From: a virus
Strand: one strand, 5' to 3'
Virus record (IMG/VR): IMGVR_UViG_3300012920_000113
Coordinates: 1 to 35,908 of that record
DNA: 35,908 bases
Of this stretch, positions 7,258-15,542 are shown in pieces; the stretch's first letter is position 1; each line of letters opens with the position of its first letter. Under the pieces are notes generated by a model. The model worked only from the letters and a program-made list of their open reading frames with translations. It ran no database searches and was not told the origin of the DNA. Both the position numbers and the translations under genes were made by a program.

Positions 7258-7740
7258 ATGCAAATATCACAAGAAGGCGTTACGCTTATAAAACATTATG
7301 AAGGTTGTCCTAAAGATGCAGATGGTAATGCCGTTTCTTACAGATGTCCTGCTAATAAACCAACAATAGGTTATGGTTCTCTAAAATTAAAAGATGGCAC
7401 ACCTGTTGAAGATAACATGACTATTACTATGGAAGAAGCTGAGGAATTATTAGCTCATGAACTTGAAGAATATGAAGGTTATATACATGATTTAGTAAAA
7501 GTAGAGTTACATCAAAACCAGTTTGACGCTTTAGTGTCTTGGGTTTTTAATCTAGGTCCAACTAATTTAAAAAACTCTACTATGTTAAAAGTTTTAAATA
7601 GCACACATGTTGACTGGTCAGACATACCATATCAAATACAAAGATGGAATAAAGTTAATGGTGAGGTAAACGAAGGATTAGTAAAAAGAAGAAAAAGCGA
7701 AGCTTTATTATTTGAAGGCAAGGATTGGACTGAGGTATAG
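7258..7740 (+). CDS. endolysin, GH24 lysozyme
   Basis: 160 residues from ATG 7258, chosen because it has AAAGGAG at the right distance; an upstream in-frame start at 7201 lies inside the holin. It cleaves the MurNAc-GlcNAc bond of peptidoglycan. Seen: GVTLIKHYEGC with catalytic Glu15, then SYRCPANKPTIGYGS with Thr36; the triad Asp of T4-type enzymes is replaced by Cys (about Cys30), a variant common in phage endolysins. ITMEEAEELLAHELEEYE, NQFDALVSWVFNLG and LVKRRKSEALLF are further family motifs. No signal sequence or SAR anchor, so it needs the holin for release. Confidence 0.92.
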   Translation: MQISQEGVTLIKHYEGCPKDADGNAVSYRCPANKPTIGYGSLKLKDGTPVEDNMTITMEEAEELLAHELEEYEGYIHDLVKVELHQNQFDALVSWVFNLGPTNLKNSTMLKVLNSTHVDWSDIPYQIQRWNKVNGEVNEGLVKRRKSEALLFEGKDWTEV

Positions 7741-7742
7741 AT

Positions 7743-9611
7743 ATGCCATTTGCTAAATTTGTATTTAAACCAGGCATAAATAAAGAAGGCACTAACTATT
7801 CAAATGAGAATGGTTGGTTTGATGCAGATAAAATAAGATTTAGAAAGGGCAGACCAGAAAAAATAGGTGGTTGGCAAAAACATTCATCTAGTTCTTTTTT
7901 AGGAACTTGTAGAAAAATACACGTTTACAGTGATATAGAATCTACTAAATACAAAATACTAGGAACACATAAAAAGTTGTATGGAGTAGAAGGAACTACG
8001 TTTAATGATATAACACCAATTAGAGAAACTACTTCTGCAGGTGATGTAACTTTTGCAGCTACAAATGGTAGCTCTACGATAACAGCTACAGATACTTCTC
8101 ATGGTGCAGTAATAGGAGATTTTGTTACATTTAGTGATGCGTCTAGTTTAGGTGGTAACATTACAGCAGCAGTATTAAATCAAGAATACGAAATAGCATC
8201 AGTTCCTAATGATAATAGTTTTACTTTTACTGCTAAAGACACTAGTGGGACTGAAGTAACAGCAAATAGCAGTGATAGTGGAAATGGTGGCTCATCAGTT
8301 GTAGGGACATATCAAATAAATGTTGGACTAGATACTTATGTTTCTTCTACAGGTTGGAGTGTAGGTTCTTGGGGTGCTGGAGGATTTGGTTCTACAACAC
8401 CTTTATCTTTAACTAATCAATTAAGATTATGGACAATAGATAATTTTGGAGATGATACTATAGCAGCACCTAGAGGTGGACCTATATACTATTGGGATGA
8501 ATCTGGTGGTTTATCTACTAGAGCAGTATTAGCAAGTAGTAGAGCAGGAGCAAGTAACACACCAGTTGCTGTATTACAATTATTAATGTCAGATGTAGAT
8601 AGACACGTAATAGCTTTAGGTTCTAACCCAATAGGTTCTAGCACTATAGACCCACTATTAGTAAGATTTTCTGATAAAGAAAATGCAGTAGATTGGACAC
8701 CAACTGCGACAAATTCAGCAGGTGGTGTCAGGCTTTCTACAGGTAGCACAATTATAGGTGGTTTACAAACAAGACAAGAAATACTTATTTGGACAGATGT
8801 GGGTATAGTTTCCATGCGTTTTGTTGGTGCTCCATTTGTGTTTAGTTTTAATGAAGTAGCAACTGGTATGTCACTTATATCTCCTAACGGAGCAGCTACT
8901 GCAGGTGGTACAGTTTACTTTATGGACGATGGTGCTTTTTATCAGTACTCAGGTTCTGTGCAAAGATTGCCTTGCACTGTGTTAGACCACGTATTTAATG
9001 ATTTTAATAAAAGTCAAGCATACAAAATTTTTGCAGCAGCTAATCCTAAATACAATGAAGTAATGTGGTTTTATCCTAGTGAAAATAGTCAAGAAATAAA
9101 TAGATATGTAATCTATAATTATTTAGAACAAAGTTGGAGTATAGGAACTACTAGTGATAACTTTGTTAGAACAGCATGGAATCCTGCATACACATTAGAT
9201 TATCCATTGGCTGCAAGTAAAGATGATGACTCTGGCTCCAATTATTTGTATGACCAAGAGTTTGGATATTTAGCAGACGGTAATGGATTTACTGCTTTTA
9301 TAGAATCTTCTGACTTTGATTTAGACCCAGATGGAGAAAACTTTATGTTTATATCCAAGTTAATACCAGACATACAATTTAGAAAATCTACTGATACAGG
9401 CGATACTGTCAATGTAGTGATAAAAGGTAGAGAATATCCGCTTCAAGATTTATCCACATTATCTACTGTAGCTGTAACACCTAATTCTACTTTTACTAAT
9501 ACTAGAAGTAGAAGTAGACAAAGTGCTATTAGAGTAGAAAACTCTACAGGAGATTTTGGTTGGAGATTAGGTGATTTAAGATTAGAACTTAGAAGAGACG
9601 GTAAAAGATAA
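7743..9611 (+). CDS. tail hub / DNA-stabilisation-type virion protein
   Basis: 622 residues, beta-rich. The N-terminal FVFKPGINKEGTNYSNENGW followed by DADKIRFRKGRPEKIGGWQK is the standard start of a protein found in many marine podoviruses and annotated as a P22 gp10-like stabilisation or tail protein. Later segments (LWTDVG-like ILIWTDVGIVSMRF, GGTVYFMDDGAFYQYSG, VMWFYPSENSQEINRYVIYN) look like beta-propeller blades. Role: probably part of the tail hub closing the head after packaging. Family role is from memory of related annotations. Confidence 0.75.
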   Translation: MPFAKFVFKPGINKEGTNYSNENGWFDADKIRFRKGRPEKIGGWQKHSSSSFLGTCRKIHVYSDIESTKYKILGTHKKLYGVEGTTFNDITPIRETTSAGDVTFAATNGSSTITATDTSHGAVIGDFVTFSDASSLGGNITAAVLNQEYEIASVPNDNSFTFTAKDTSGTEVTANSSDSGNGGSSVVGTYQINVGLDTYVSSTGWSVGSWGAGGFGSTTPLSLTNQLRLWTIDNFGDDTIAAPRGGPIYYWDESGGLSTRAVLASSRAGASNTPVAVLQLLMSDVDRHVIALGSNPIGSSTIDPLLVRFSDKENAVDWTPTATNSAGGVRLSTGSTIIGGLQTRQEILIWTDVGIVSMRFVGAPFVFSFNEVATGMSLISPNGAATAGGTVYFMDDGAFYQYSGSVQRLPCTVLDHVFNDFNKSQAYKIFAAANPKYNEVMWFYPSENSQEINRYVIYNYLEQSWSIGTTSDNFVRTAWNPAYTLDYPLAASKDDDSGSNYLYDQEFGYLADGNGFTAFIESSDFDLDPDGENFMFISKLIPDIQFRKSTDTGDTVNVVIKGREYPLQDLSTLSTVAVTPNSTFTNTRSRSRQSAIRVENSTGDFGWRLGDLRLELRRDGKR

Positions 9612-9814
9612 TGGCAGATAAATCAGCAGTACCACTTCCTATAGCAACTACAGAATATGATGAAATAAATGAAACTATTACAAGAAGAACAATAGAGCAA
9701 ACGTTTCAAGATATAAACTCTGACATAGGAAATGCTAAAAGAAAACAAGATACTATAAGCAGTAAGGCTATACGCAGACATCAATTTTTGTTAATGGGAG
9801 TTACAGGTGGCTGA
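9611..9814 (+). CDS. small conserved virion-cluster protein
   Basis: 67 residues. Its start overlaps the stop of the hub gene (TAATG) and its end overlaps the next gene by 8 bp. Sequence: IATTEYDEINETITRRTIEQ, then a Lys/Arg-rich helix KRKQDTISSKAIRRHQFLLM. Short helical proteins with this RRTIEQTFQDI pattern sit next to the hub gene in related phages. Function unknown; an assembly or tail adaptor role is inferred from position. Confidence 0.6.
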   Translation: MADKSAVPLPIATTEYDEINETITRRTIEQTFQDINSDIGNAKRKQDTISSKAIRRHQFLLMGVTGG

Positions 9815-10145
9815 TAGTTTAAAAGTTTTAGGGCAACTTGACCCAGCAGCAACAACTACAACTGTTTTATATACAGTGCCAGATAAAACTCAAACAACAG
9901 TGAGTTCTATAGTTGCTGCTAATAGGACAGGTTCAGCAATAACGTTTAGATTAAGTGTACATGTAGCAGGTGCTACTGCAGATGATAAACAGTTTTTATT
10001 TTATGATAAATCTGTAGCAGCAAATGACTCTTTTTCTATAGTTATAGGAATTACTTTAAATCAAGCAGATGTTATAAAAGTACGAACAAGTGCAGTAGAC
10101 ATGAGCTTCAATATATTTGGTTGTGAAACAACCGAGGAAAGATAA
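9807..10145 (+). CDS. small beta-sandwich virion protein
   Basis: 112 residues starting at GTG 9807 behind GGAG. LKVLGQLDPAATTTTVLYTV, then TTVSSIVAANRTGSAITFRL, is the typical pattern of a small tail/decoration-type protein in marine phages: a TLYTVP...TTVSSI..CN followed by beta-strands. All-beta and without charged coils. It is likely a tail or head-tail component. It is coupled to both neighbours. Confidence 0.6.
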   Translation: MADSLKVLGQLDPAATTTTVLYTVPDKTQTTVSSIVAANRTGSAITFRLSVHVAGATADDKQFLFYDKSVAANDSFSIVIGITLNQADVIKVRTSAVDMSFNIFGCETTEER

Positions 10146-10146
10146 T

Positions 10147-12699
10147 ATGGATTTAAAACAACAAGCAAAAAACGTAGCAGCACAAGGTCGTTTTGGCGAT
10201 TCTATGCTGCTTCATGTAAATCCTGCAGAAATGAAAGGTATTGCATCGGCGATGCCTATAACTATAAATCCTGAAACAGGACAACCAGAAGCTTTTTTAC
10301 CATTCTTGGCACCTATTTTAGGTAGTCTAGGATTTAGTGCTTTAGCAGGGACAGGTGCTTTAGGTGCAACATTAGCTGCTAAACCACTGCTTGCATCAGC
10401 GATAGGTTCTGGTCTTGCACAAACTGCAGTCACAGGAGACCTTAAAAAAGGTATATTAGCTGGTATAACTGGTTATGGCGTTGGTTCTGCATTACAAGGA
10501 GCAGGAGCAGCAGCACAAGGAGCACAAGCTTCTGAGGCAGCTACTCAAGCTATAACTGATGCTGCAACAGATGCAGCAACAAGTTCTGCTTTACTTGACC
10601 CTAACTTAGTCAATCCTAGTATTTCTGGACCTGTAATGCCAGGTGCTGCAGGAGTAGGTTTAAATCAAGCAGGTATGGATGCAGTAAATATCGCTACTAA
10701 TCAAGCTCTAACAACAGGTCAGCCAATTATAAGTCAAGCAGCAAAAACAGGTTTTGGAGATGTTATAGGTTCAGAAGCTTATCTTGCATCTAATCCTACA
10801 CTTGGACAAGCTTTCCAAGATGCTGGAGGATTTAGTTTAGAAGGTGGTACAAATTTACTTACTAGTTTATCACAGCCTAGTTCCTACTTGCCTATAGCAG
10901 GAGGTATGGGAACCACAGGAGTAATAATGTCTCAAGAAGCTTTTGAAGAACAATTAAAACAAATGGGTATAGATGCAGAAGAAAGAAAAAGAAGAATAAG
11001 AGAAATGTACCCAGAAAATATACCAGTAGCCTCTGGGGGTGCTTTGAGTTTTCAAGAAGGTGGTATTACATTTGATGAAAGAATGTTTTTGCCAAGGATG
11101 AATCCAAATGTTATGAATACACAGGCTATACAAAGAAGAACTGTTCCCATAGACCCTAATTTTATGCCAGGGTTTCAACCAGAATTTAACTATTTTCAAA
11201 ATATAAATCCTAGTGCAACAGCTTTACAAAGTGGAGCTCAAGGTATTATGGCAGTTAATCAACCTAGTGTAGGTCCTTTTAACCCAACAGCAACACCAGG
11301 ATATAATCAGTTTTACAGTGCTGCATTAGGCGCTGCTCCACAAGTATTAAATCCTTTTGCTCCAGTAACACCATTTACACCAATACCCCCAGCAATACCA
11401 ACAACACCTCCAGATGATGGCACAGGTGACAGAGATGACACACCTCCTCCACCACCACCCCCAGATGATGTACCACCTCCAATAGATATACCTATAGATG
11501 GACCTATAATACCACCTATAGGCAAAGGCGGTCCTGGTTCTGTTCCACCTTCTATAGGTAGAATAGATGATTTTGTAGATTTACCTACACCTCTTGTTCC
11601 ACCAACAGATGGTCCAATAATACCTAATATACCTAACATACCAACTGGAGGAGACTTTTCTATACAAAGAGAAGAAATAGATATGAGAGATATGATGCCT
11701 CCTTCTGTAGGTAGAATAGGCGGTGATATAAATCAAGATAATTTTATACCTATGCAGCCTCCAGTCATAACTCCACCTATAGACACACCTCTATTGCCAC
11801 CAATGACACCGCTTGAAAAACCAATAATAACTCCTCCTCCTTTAGAGGATTTTGGTTTTGGTCCAGGAATAAGACCAACAGAAGATTTTTTAATAAATCC
11901 TGAGCCTATGCCGATTGCTAGACAAATGCCTGTTGGCAATCCAATACCTTTTGTGCCACCAGTAATGCAACCTGAGCCCGTCATACAGCCTGCACCTATG
12001 GTGCAACCTGAGCCTATCCCTGTTACGGCTCCAACTGTGCCATTTGTGCAGCCTAATATACCATTAATAAATCCAAGCATTTTACCTACACCAGTGAATA
12101 TGATTCCGCAAATGCCAATTATGTCACCTCGTATGCGTATGGCAGAAGGAGAAAGCACAGAAGTACAAGTTGATAAATTACCTGAAGGATTAAAAGCTAT
12201 GTATGATTCTGGACCAAAAGGTCGTGAAGGTGTAGAAAAGATAGCAGCTAAAACAGATAAATTTCAAGAAGGTCGTTCTACTTCTATAATGCAAGATGAA
12301 GTCACCATAGAACTCGTAAAGTTTTTAAGAGGTGAAACAGATGATGATAGTATTATTGCTAAGTTTTTAGAAAAATATGGCAATGAAGCGTTTATGCAAG
12401 TCAGGCAAGCCGTGCTACAAAATATTATTCCAGGGGCACAAACTCAAGGAATGATTCAAGGTAACAATCAAGGCGGTATGGATGATGATATAAACGGACT
12501 AATAGGTGCTACTCAACCTGTAGCAGTATCGCAAGATGAATACATAATTCCTGCAGATGTAGTGTCAGATTTAGGAGATGGTTCTTCCGATGCTGGTGCT
12601 AAAAAGCTAGACCAATTACTTGATAGAGTTCGTATGGCAAAAACAGGAACTACAAAGCAAGCATCACCTATAAAAGATAAAGAGGTTATGCCAGCATGA
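10147..12699 (+). CDS. large virion protein with proline-rich centre
   Basis: 850 residues from ATG 10147, which has GAGGAAAG upstream; a longer frame from TTG 10117 lies inside the previous gene. Order: hydrophobic Ala/Gly-rich segment (FLAPILGSLGFSALAGTG, about 55-130), a helical stretch, a strongly Pro-rich linker (about 410-690) with PPPPPPP and two near-copies of PPSIGRI/PPSVGRI, and a C-terminal domain containing QPVAVSQDEYIIPADVVSDL and GAKKLDQLLDRVRMAKTG. That C-terminus is shared by a family of phage virion proteins in this gene position. A copy of the dispersed palindrome lies in the Pro-rich coding region (12089). Confidence 0.65.
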   Translation: MDLKQQAKNVAAQGRFGDSMLLHVNPAEMKGIASAMPITINPETGQPEAFLPFLAPILGSLGFSALAGTGALGATLAAKPLLASAIGSGLAQTAVTGDLKKGILAGITGYGVGSALQGAGAAAQGAQASEAATQAITDAATDAATSSALLDPNLVNPSISGPVMPGAAGVGLNQAGMDAVNIATNQALTTGQPIISQAAKTGFGDVIGSEAYLASNPTLGQAFQDAGGFSLEGGTNLLTSLSQPSSYLPIAGGMGTTGVIMSQEAFEEQLKQMGIDAEERKRRIREMYPENIPVASGGALSFQEGGITFDERMFLPRMNPNVMNTQAIQRRTVPIDPNFMPGFQPEFNYFQNINPSATALQSGAQGIMAVNQPSVGPFNPTATPGYNQFYSAALGAAPQVLNPFAPVTPFTPIPPAIPTTPPDDGTGDRDDTPPPPPPPDDVPPPIDIPIDGPIIPPIGKGGPGSVPPSIGRIDDFVDLPTPLVPPTDGPIIPNIPNIPTGGDFSIQREEIDMRDMMPPSVGRIGGDINQDNFIPMQPPVITPPIDTPLLPPMTPLEKPIITPPPLEDFGFGPGIRPTEDFLINPEPMPIARQMPVGNPIPFVPPVMQPEPVIQPAPMVQPEPIPVTAPTVPFVQPNIPLINPSILPTPVNMIPQMPIMSPRMRMAEGESTEVQVDKLPEGLKAMYDSGPKGREGVEKIAAKTDKFQEGRSTSIMQDEVTIELVKFLRGETDDDSIIAKFLEKYGNEAFMQVRQAVLQNIIPGAQTQGMIQGNNQGGMDDDINGLIGATQPVAVSQDEYIIPADVVSDLGDGSSDAGAKKLDQLLDRVRMAKTGTTKQASPIKDKEVMPA
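12089..12105. repeat. dispersed palindrome copy in the 850-residue virion gene
   Basis: CACCAGTGAATATGATT; the first 13 bases are identical to the 32782 copy. It lies in the codons of the Pro-rich region. Confidence 0.4.
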
Positions 12700-13160
12700 C
12701 GGAAGCAGCAGTGCAAATATCTGAAGAATATAAAATATCTTTAATACCATCACAAGAATTAATTAAGATATGGGACCAATGTGAACCTATATTATTTAAA
12801 TCTTGTAAACGTTCAGATGGTAGAGATAGACCTGTAGATATTTTTTATCGTTGTACTAGAAATCAATCAAGTTTATGGATTATTTTTGATGATTCAGATT
12901 TAAACATAATAGGTTGTGTTGTTACAAATTTACATGATTATCCATCAGGAAAAAGAATGTTGCATATAGAACACGTTGCAGGCAAACAAATGGATAAGTG
13001 GGCAGACTTAGGATTAGAGTGTATGTATAAATGGGCAGCAGAAAATAAATGTGAAGGCATTGAAGCTGTTGGTCGCACAGGATTTGTGCATTGGATAAAA
13101 GATAGAGAAGAATGGCGAGAAACATCTCGTTTTTATGAAATGAAACTAAAAGGAGAATAG
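12696..13160 (+). CDS. T7 gp13-like internal protein (GNAT-fold-like)
   Basis: 154 residues, overlapping the previous stop by 4 bp (ATGA). The strand-helix order IIFDDSDLNIIGCVVTNLHD, MLHIEHVAGKQMDKWADLGL and CMYKWAAENKCEGIEAVGRT resembles the acetyltransferase-like fold of small virion-assembly proteins found just before the large internal proteins (as T7 gp13). The acetyl-CoA P-loop (Q/R-x-x-G-x-G/A) is not evident, so enzymatic activity is doubtful. Confidence 0.55.
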   Translation: MTEAAVQISEEYKISLIPSQELIKIWDQCEPILFKSCKRSDGRDRPVDIFYRCTRNQSSLWIIFDDSDLNIIGCVVTNLHDYPSGKRMLHIEHVAGKQMDKWADLGLECMYKWAAENKCEGIEAVGRTGFVHWIKDREEWRETSRFYEMKLKGE

Positions 13161-13161
13161 T

Positions 13162-14346
13162 ATGGGTGGAAGAAGTGGCGGTAGCAGTTCAGCACCAACA
13201 GAACAAACCGTATACAGCACCGATTTACCAGAATACGTAGAACCGTATTTTACCCGTCTTTTAAGTAGAGGCGAGGGAGAATCGTTACAACAGTATACGC
13301 CATACGGTGGACAAAGACTGGCTTACTTTTCGCCAGACGAATTAACTAGTCAATCCATGACCAGAGGTTTTGCTATGCAAGGTACTCCTATGCAGTATCA
13401 ACAAGCACAAAATATTTTAGGACAAATGGGTGGTTATGGTTCTACTTATCAAGCAACTCCTTTTACTTCTAGTTATGACCCTAGTGTAAGAGGTTCTGAA
13501 TATCAGGCTGGTCAGTTTACACCGCAAGCACAAAGTATGACTTTTGAACAGGGCATCGGTAGATTTATGTCTCCGTATCAGCAAGCAGTTACTGATATTG
13601 TCAAAAGAGAAGCAACAAGAGGCTCAGAAATACAAGCTGATAAAATATCAGATGCTGCAGCCATGTCAGGCGGATTGGGTGGTTATCGTGAAGCGATATT
13701 ACAAGCAGAACGAGAAAGAAATCTTGGACAAAGATTAGATGATTTACAAACACGCGGCAGTCAAGCAGCCTTTGATAGAGCAGCAGCACAATTCGATAGA
13801 GAAAGAGCAGCAGACCTACAAGAACAAAGATTAGGATTGCAAGCTTTTCAACAAGGAGAACTTGGCAGACAACAACAAGAAAGACTAGCACAACAAGCAT
13901 CAGTTGCAGGTGAACAAGCAAGACAGCAAGCAGCTAGATTAGGTCTTACTGCACAACAAGCAGAAGATAGAGCAAGACAAGCACAAGAACAATTTGCACA
14001 AAGAGCTTTTGATATTTCTAGCCAGCTAGGTTTGCGTACTGCTCAAGGACTTTCTGGTCTAGGAGATACTATACAAAGAGATGCTTTAGCAAGAATAGGT
14101 GCCTTGTCAGATATAGGCGGACAACAAAGAGCTTTGCGACAAGCTAGTCTTGATTTAGGTTACGAAGATTTCTTGCGTCAGCAGGGCGAAACACAAAGAC
14201 AACTTGGTGTATTAAGTAATATACTAAGAGGTGTACCAGTGCAACCGCAAAGAACAGTAAGCACGTTCCAGCAACAACCTGGATTATTTCAACAAGCAGT
14301 AGGTCTTGGTTTACAAGGTCTAGGTTTATATAGAGGATTATCGTAA
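13162..14346 (+). CDS. internal virion protein, gp14-like (Gln/Ala-rich)
   Basis: 394 residues. It opens with a Gly/Ser-rich MGGRSGGSSSAP then TDLPEYVEPYFTRLLSRGEG, followed by a very Gln/Ala/Arg-rich helical core (about 150-300: DRAAAQFDRERAADLQEQRL, QQAARLGLTAQQAEDRARQA). This composition and the LPEYVEPYF start are typical of an ejected or tail-tube-associated internal protein located before the giant internal protein in marine podoviruses. Low complexity in the core can mislead homology searches. Confidence 0.65.
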   Translation: MGGRSGGSSSAPTEQTVYSTDLPEYVEPYFTRLLSRGEGESLQQYTPYGGQRLAYFSPDELTSQSMTRGFAMQGTPMQYQQAQNILGQMGGYGSTYQATPFTSSYDPSVRGSEYQAGQFTPQAQSMTFEQGIGRFMSPYQQAVTDIVKREATRGSEIQADKISDAAAMSGGLGGYREAILQAERERNLGQRLDDLQTRGSQAAFDRAAAQFDRERAADLQEQRLGLQAFQQGELGRQQQERLAQQASVAGEQARQQAARLGLTAQQAEDRARQAQEQFAQRAFDISSQLGLRTAQGLSGLGDTIQRDALARIGALSDIGGQQRALRQASLDLGYEDFLRQQGETQRQLGVLSNILRGVPVQPQRTVSTFQQQPGLFQQAVGLGLQGLGLYRGLS

Positions 14347-15542
14347 TGTCTTTAATTAAACAAGCAGAAGAATTAGAGTTTGTACCAAAGCAACAACTGA
14401 TACAAATGGCACAAAATCCAAGAGGAGATTATCCTCCTTTCTTGGTGATTAGCGAAATAGAAAGAAGAAAACAAAATGAAAGAGCATTTGAAGCTCAACA
14501 AGCAAAAGCCAATATGCCTACAACTACTGTTGCAGAAGAATCAGTTATGGAGTTTGCAGGTAGAGGCATAGCTCCGAGTAAACCTATGCTCATGGCTGGT
14601 GGTGGCATAACACAAATGCAAGTTGGTGGTGCTTTAGGTACAGGTAGCGATAGTCTTGCTGCATCATTTAGTCCCTTTATGCAAAAACCAGAAGAAGATG
14701 AAGATGGTATTTTTAGAAAAGCTATAGATTTTGCTAAAGAAAATCCAGCACAAGCCTTATCGTATGCCTCTAATGCTCTGCTGTTTTTACCTGGAGTAGG
14801 ATTACTAGGTATGGGTGCTATAAAAGCTGGAGCAAAATTATTACCTAGAGTAGTTCAAGCCGCAAAATCTGCAGGTCAAAAAGGTTTTACAAAACCAAAT
14901 CCTGCATTTATGAGAGGTCCACAAGGAAAAGGTAGTTTTACTATGGGTGGTCCAGAAAGAACATTTAGTTTAGCAAAAACTGCAACTGTAGGTTTACCAG
15001 CAATAGGAGCTACTAAATTAGGAGTAGAAGCATTGAGTGGTAATGAAACTACTACAATGGATAACAAAGGAATTACAGCACAAGAGCAAATAGCTCAAGA
15101 ATCACAAAGTAAATTACAGCAATTACTTACAAATACTGCTACATCTACAGATACTACAGATACAGATGATAGAGATAGATTTTTAACAATAGCTCAACTA
15201 GGTGGAGTTATAGGTGCAGCTAGAAACCCGTCTGAATTATCTGCAGGTCTTGGTCAATTAGCAGGCAATATACAGCAACAAAGACGTGGCGAATATATGA
15301 GACAAGCAGAGCTACAACTTAAACAAGCACAAATAGCACAAGTGCAAAGTGCTATAGAAAACTTACCTATTGAGCAACTTAATGAAACTTACAATGCTAT
15401 TATAGAAGGTATAAATGCTGGTCAGTTAGATGCTGAAGAGTATGGACCTACGTTAAACTCAATAGTACAAAGATTGATGGCGTTGCAAAGTATAGATATA
15501 GAACAAGGAGATACCTATAAACAGTTTGTATCTAATGCCTAA
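14346..15542 (+). CDS. internal/tail virion protein with central hydrophobic segment
   Basis: 398 residues, overlapping both neighbours by one base (TAATG). The start MSLIKQAEELEFVPKQQLIQ and the segment PPFLVISEIERRKQNERAFE are a conserved signature of a virion protein upstream of the giant internal protein. A hydrophobic stretch (ALSYASNALLFLPGVGLLGM) and a Gly/Ala segment follow, suggesting membrane interaction during ejection. The C-terminal half is Gln-rich helix. Role inferred from context. Confidence 0.6.
   Translation: MSLIKQAEELEFVPKQQLIQMAQNPRGDYPPFLVISEIERRKQNERAFEAQQAKANMPTTTVAEESVMEFAGRGIAPSKPMLMAGGGITQMQVGGALGTGSDSLAASFSPFMQKPEEDEDGIFRKAIDFAKENPAQALSYASNALLFLPGVGLLGMGAIKAGAKLLPRVVQAAKSAGQKGFTKPNPAFMRGPQGKGSFTMGGPERTFSLAKTATVGLPAIGATKLGVEALSGNETTTMDNKGITAQEQIAQESQSKLQQLLTNTATSTDTTDTDDRDRFLTIAQLGGVIGAARNPSELSAGLGQLAGNIQQQRRGEYMRQAELQLKQAQIAQVQSAIENLPIEQLNETYNAIIEGINAGQLDAEEYGPTLNSIVQRLMALQSIDIEQGDTYKQFVSNA

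Noticed and set aside
9450-9458. A perfect DnaA box (TTATCCACA)
   Set aside because: Single copy inside a conserved virion gene, no cluster and no AT-rich unwinding element; expected by chance at this composition.
11313-12158. Long minus-strand open frames opposite the Pro-rich gene
   Set aside because: They are Gly/Ile-rich mirror images of the Pro-rich repeat on the plus strand, without ribosome binding sites.
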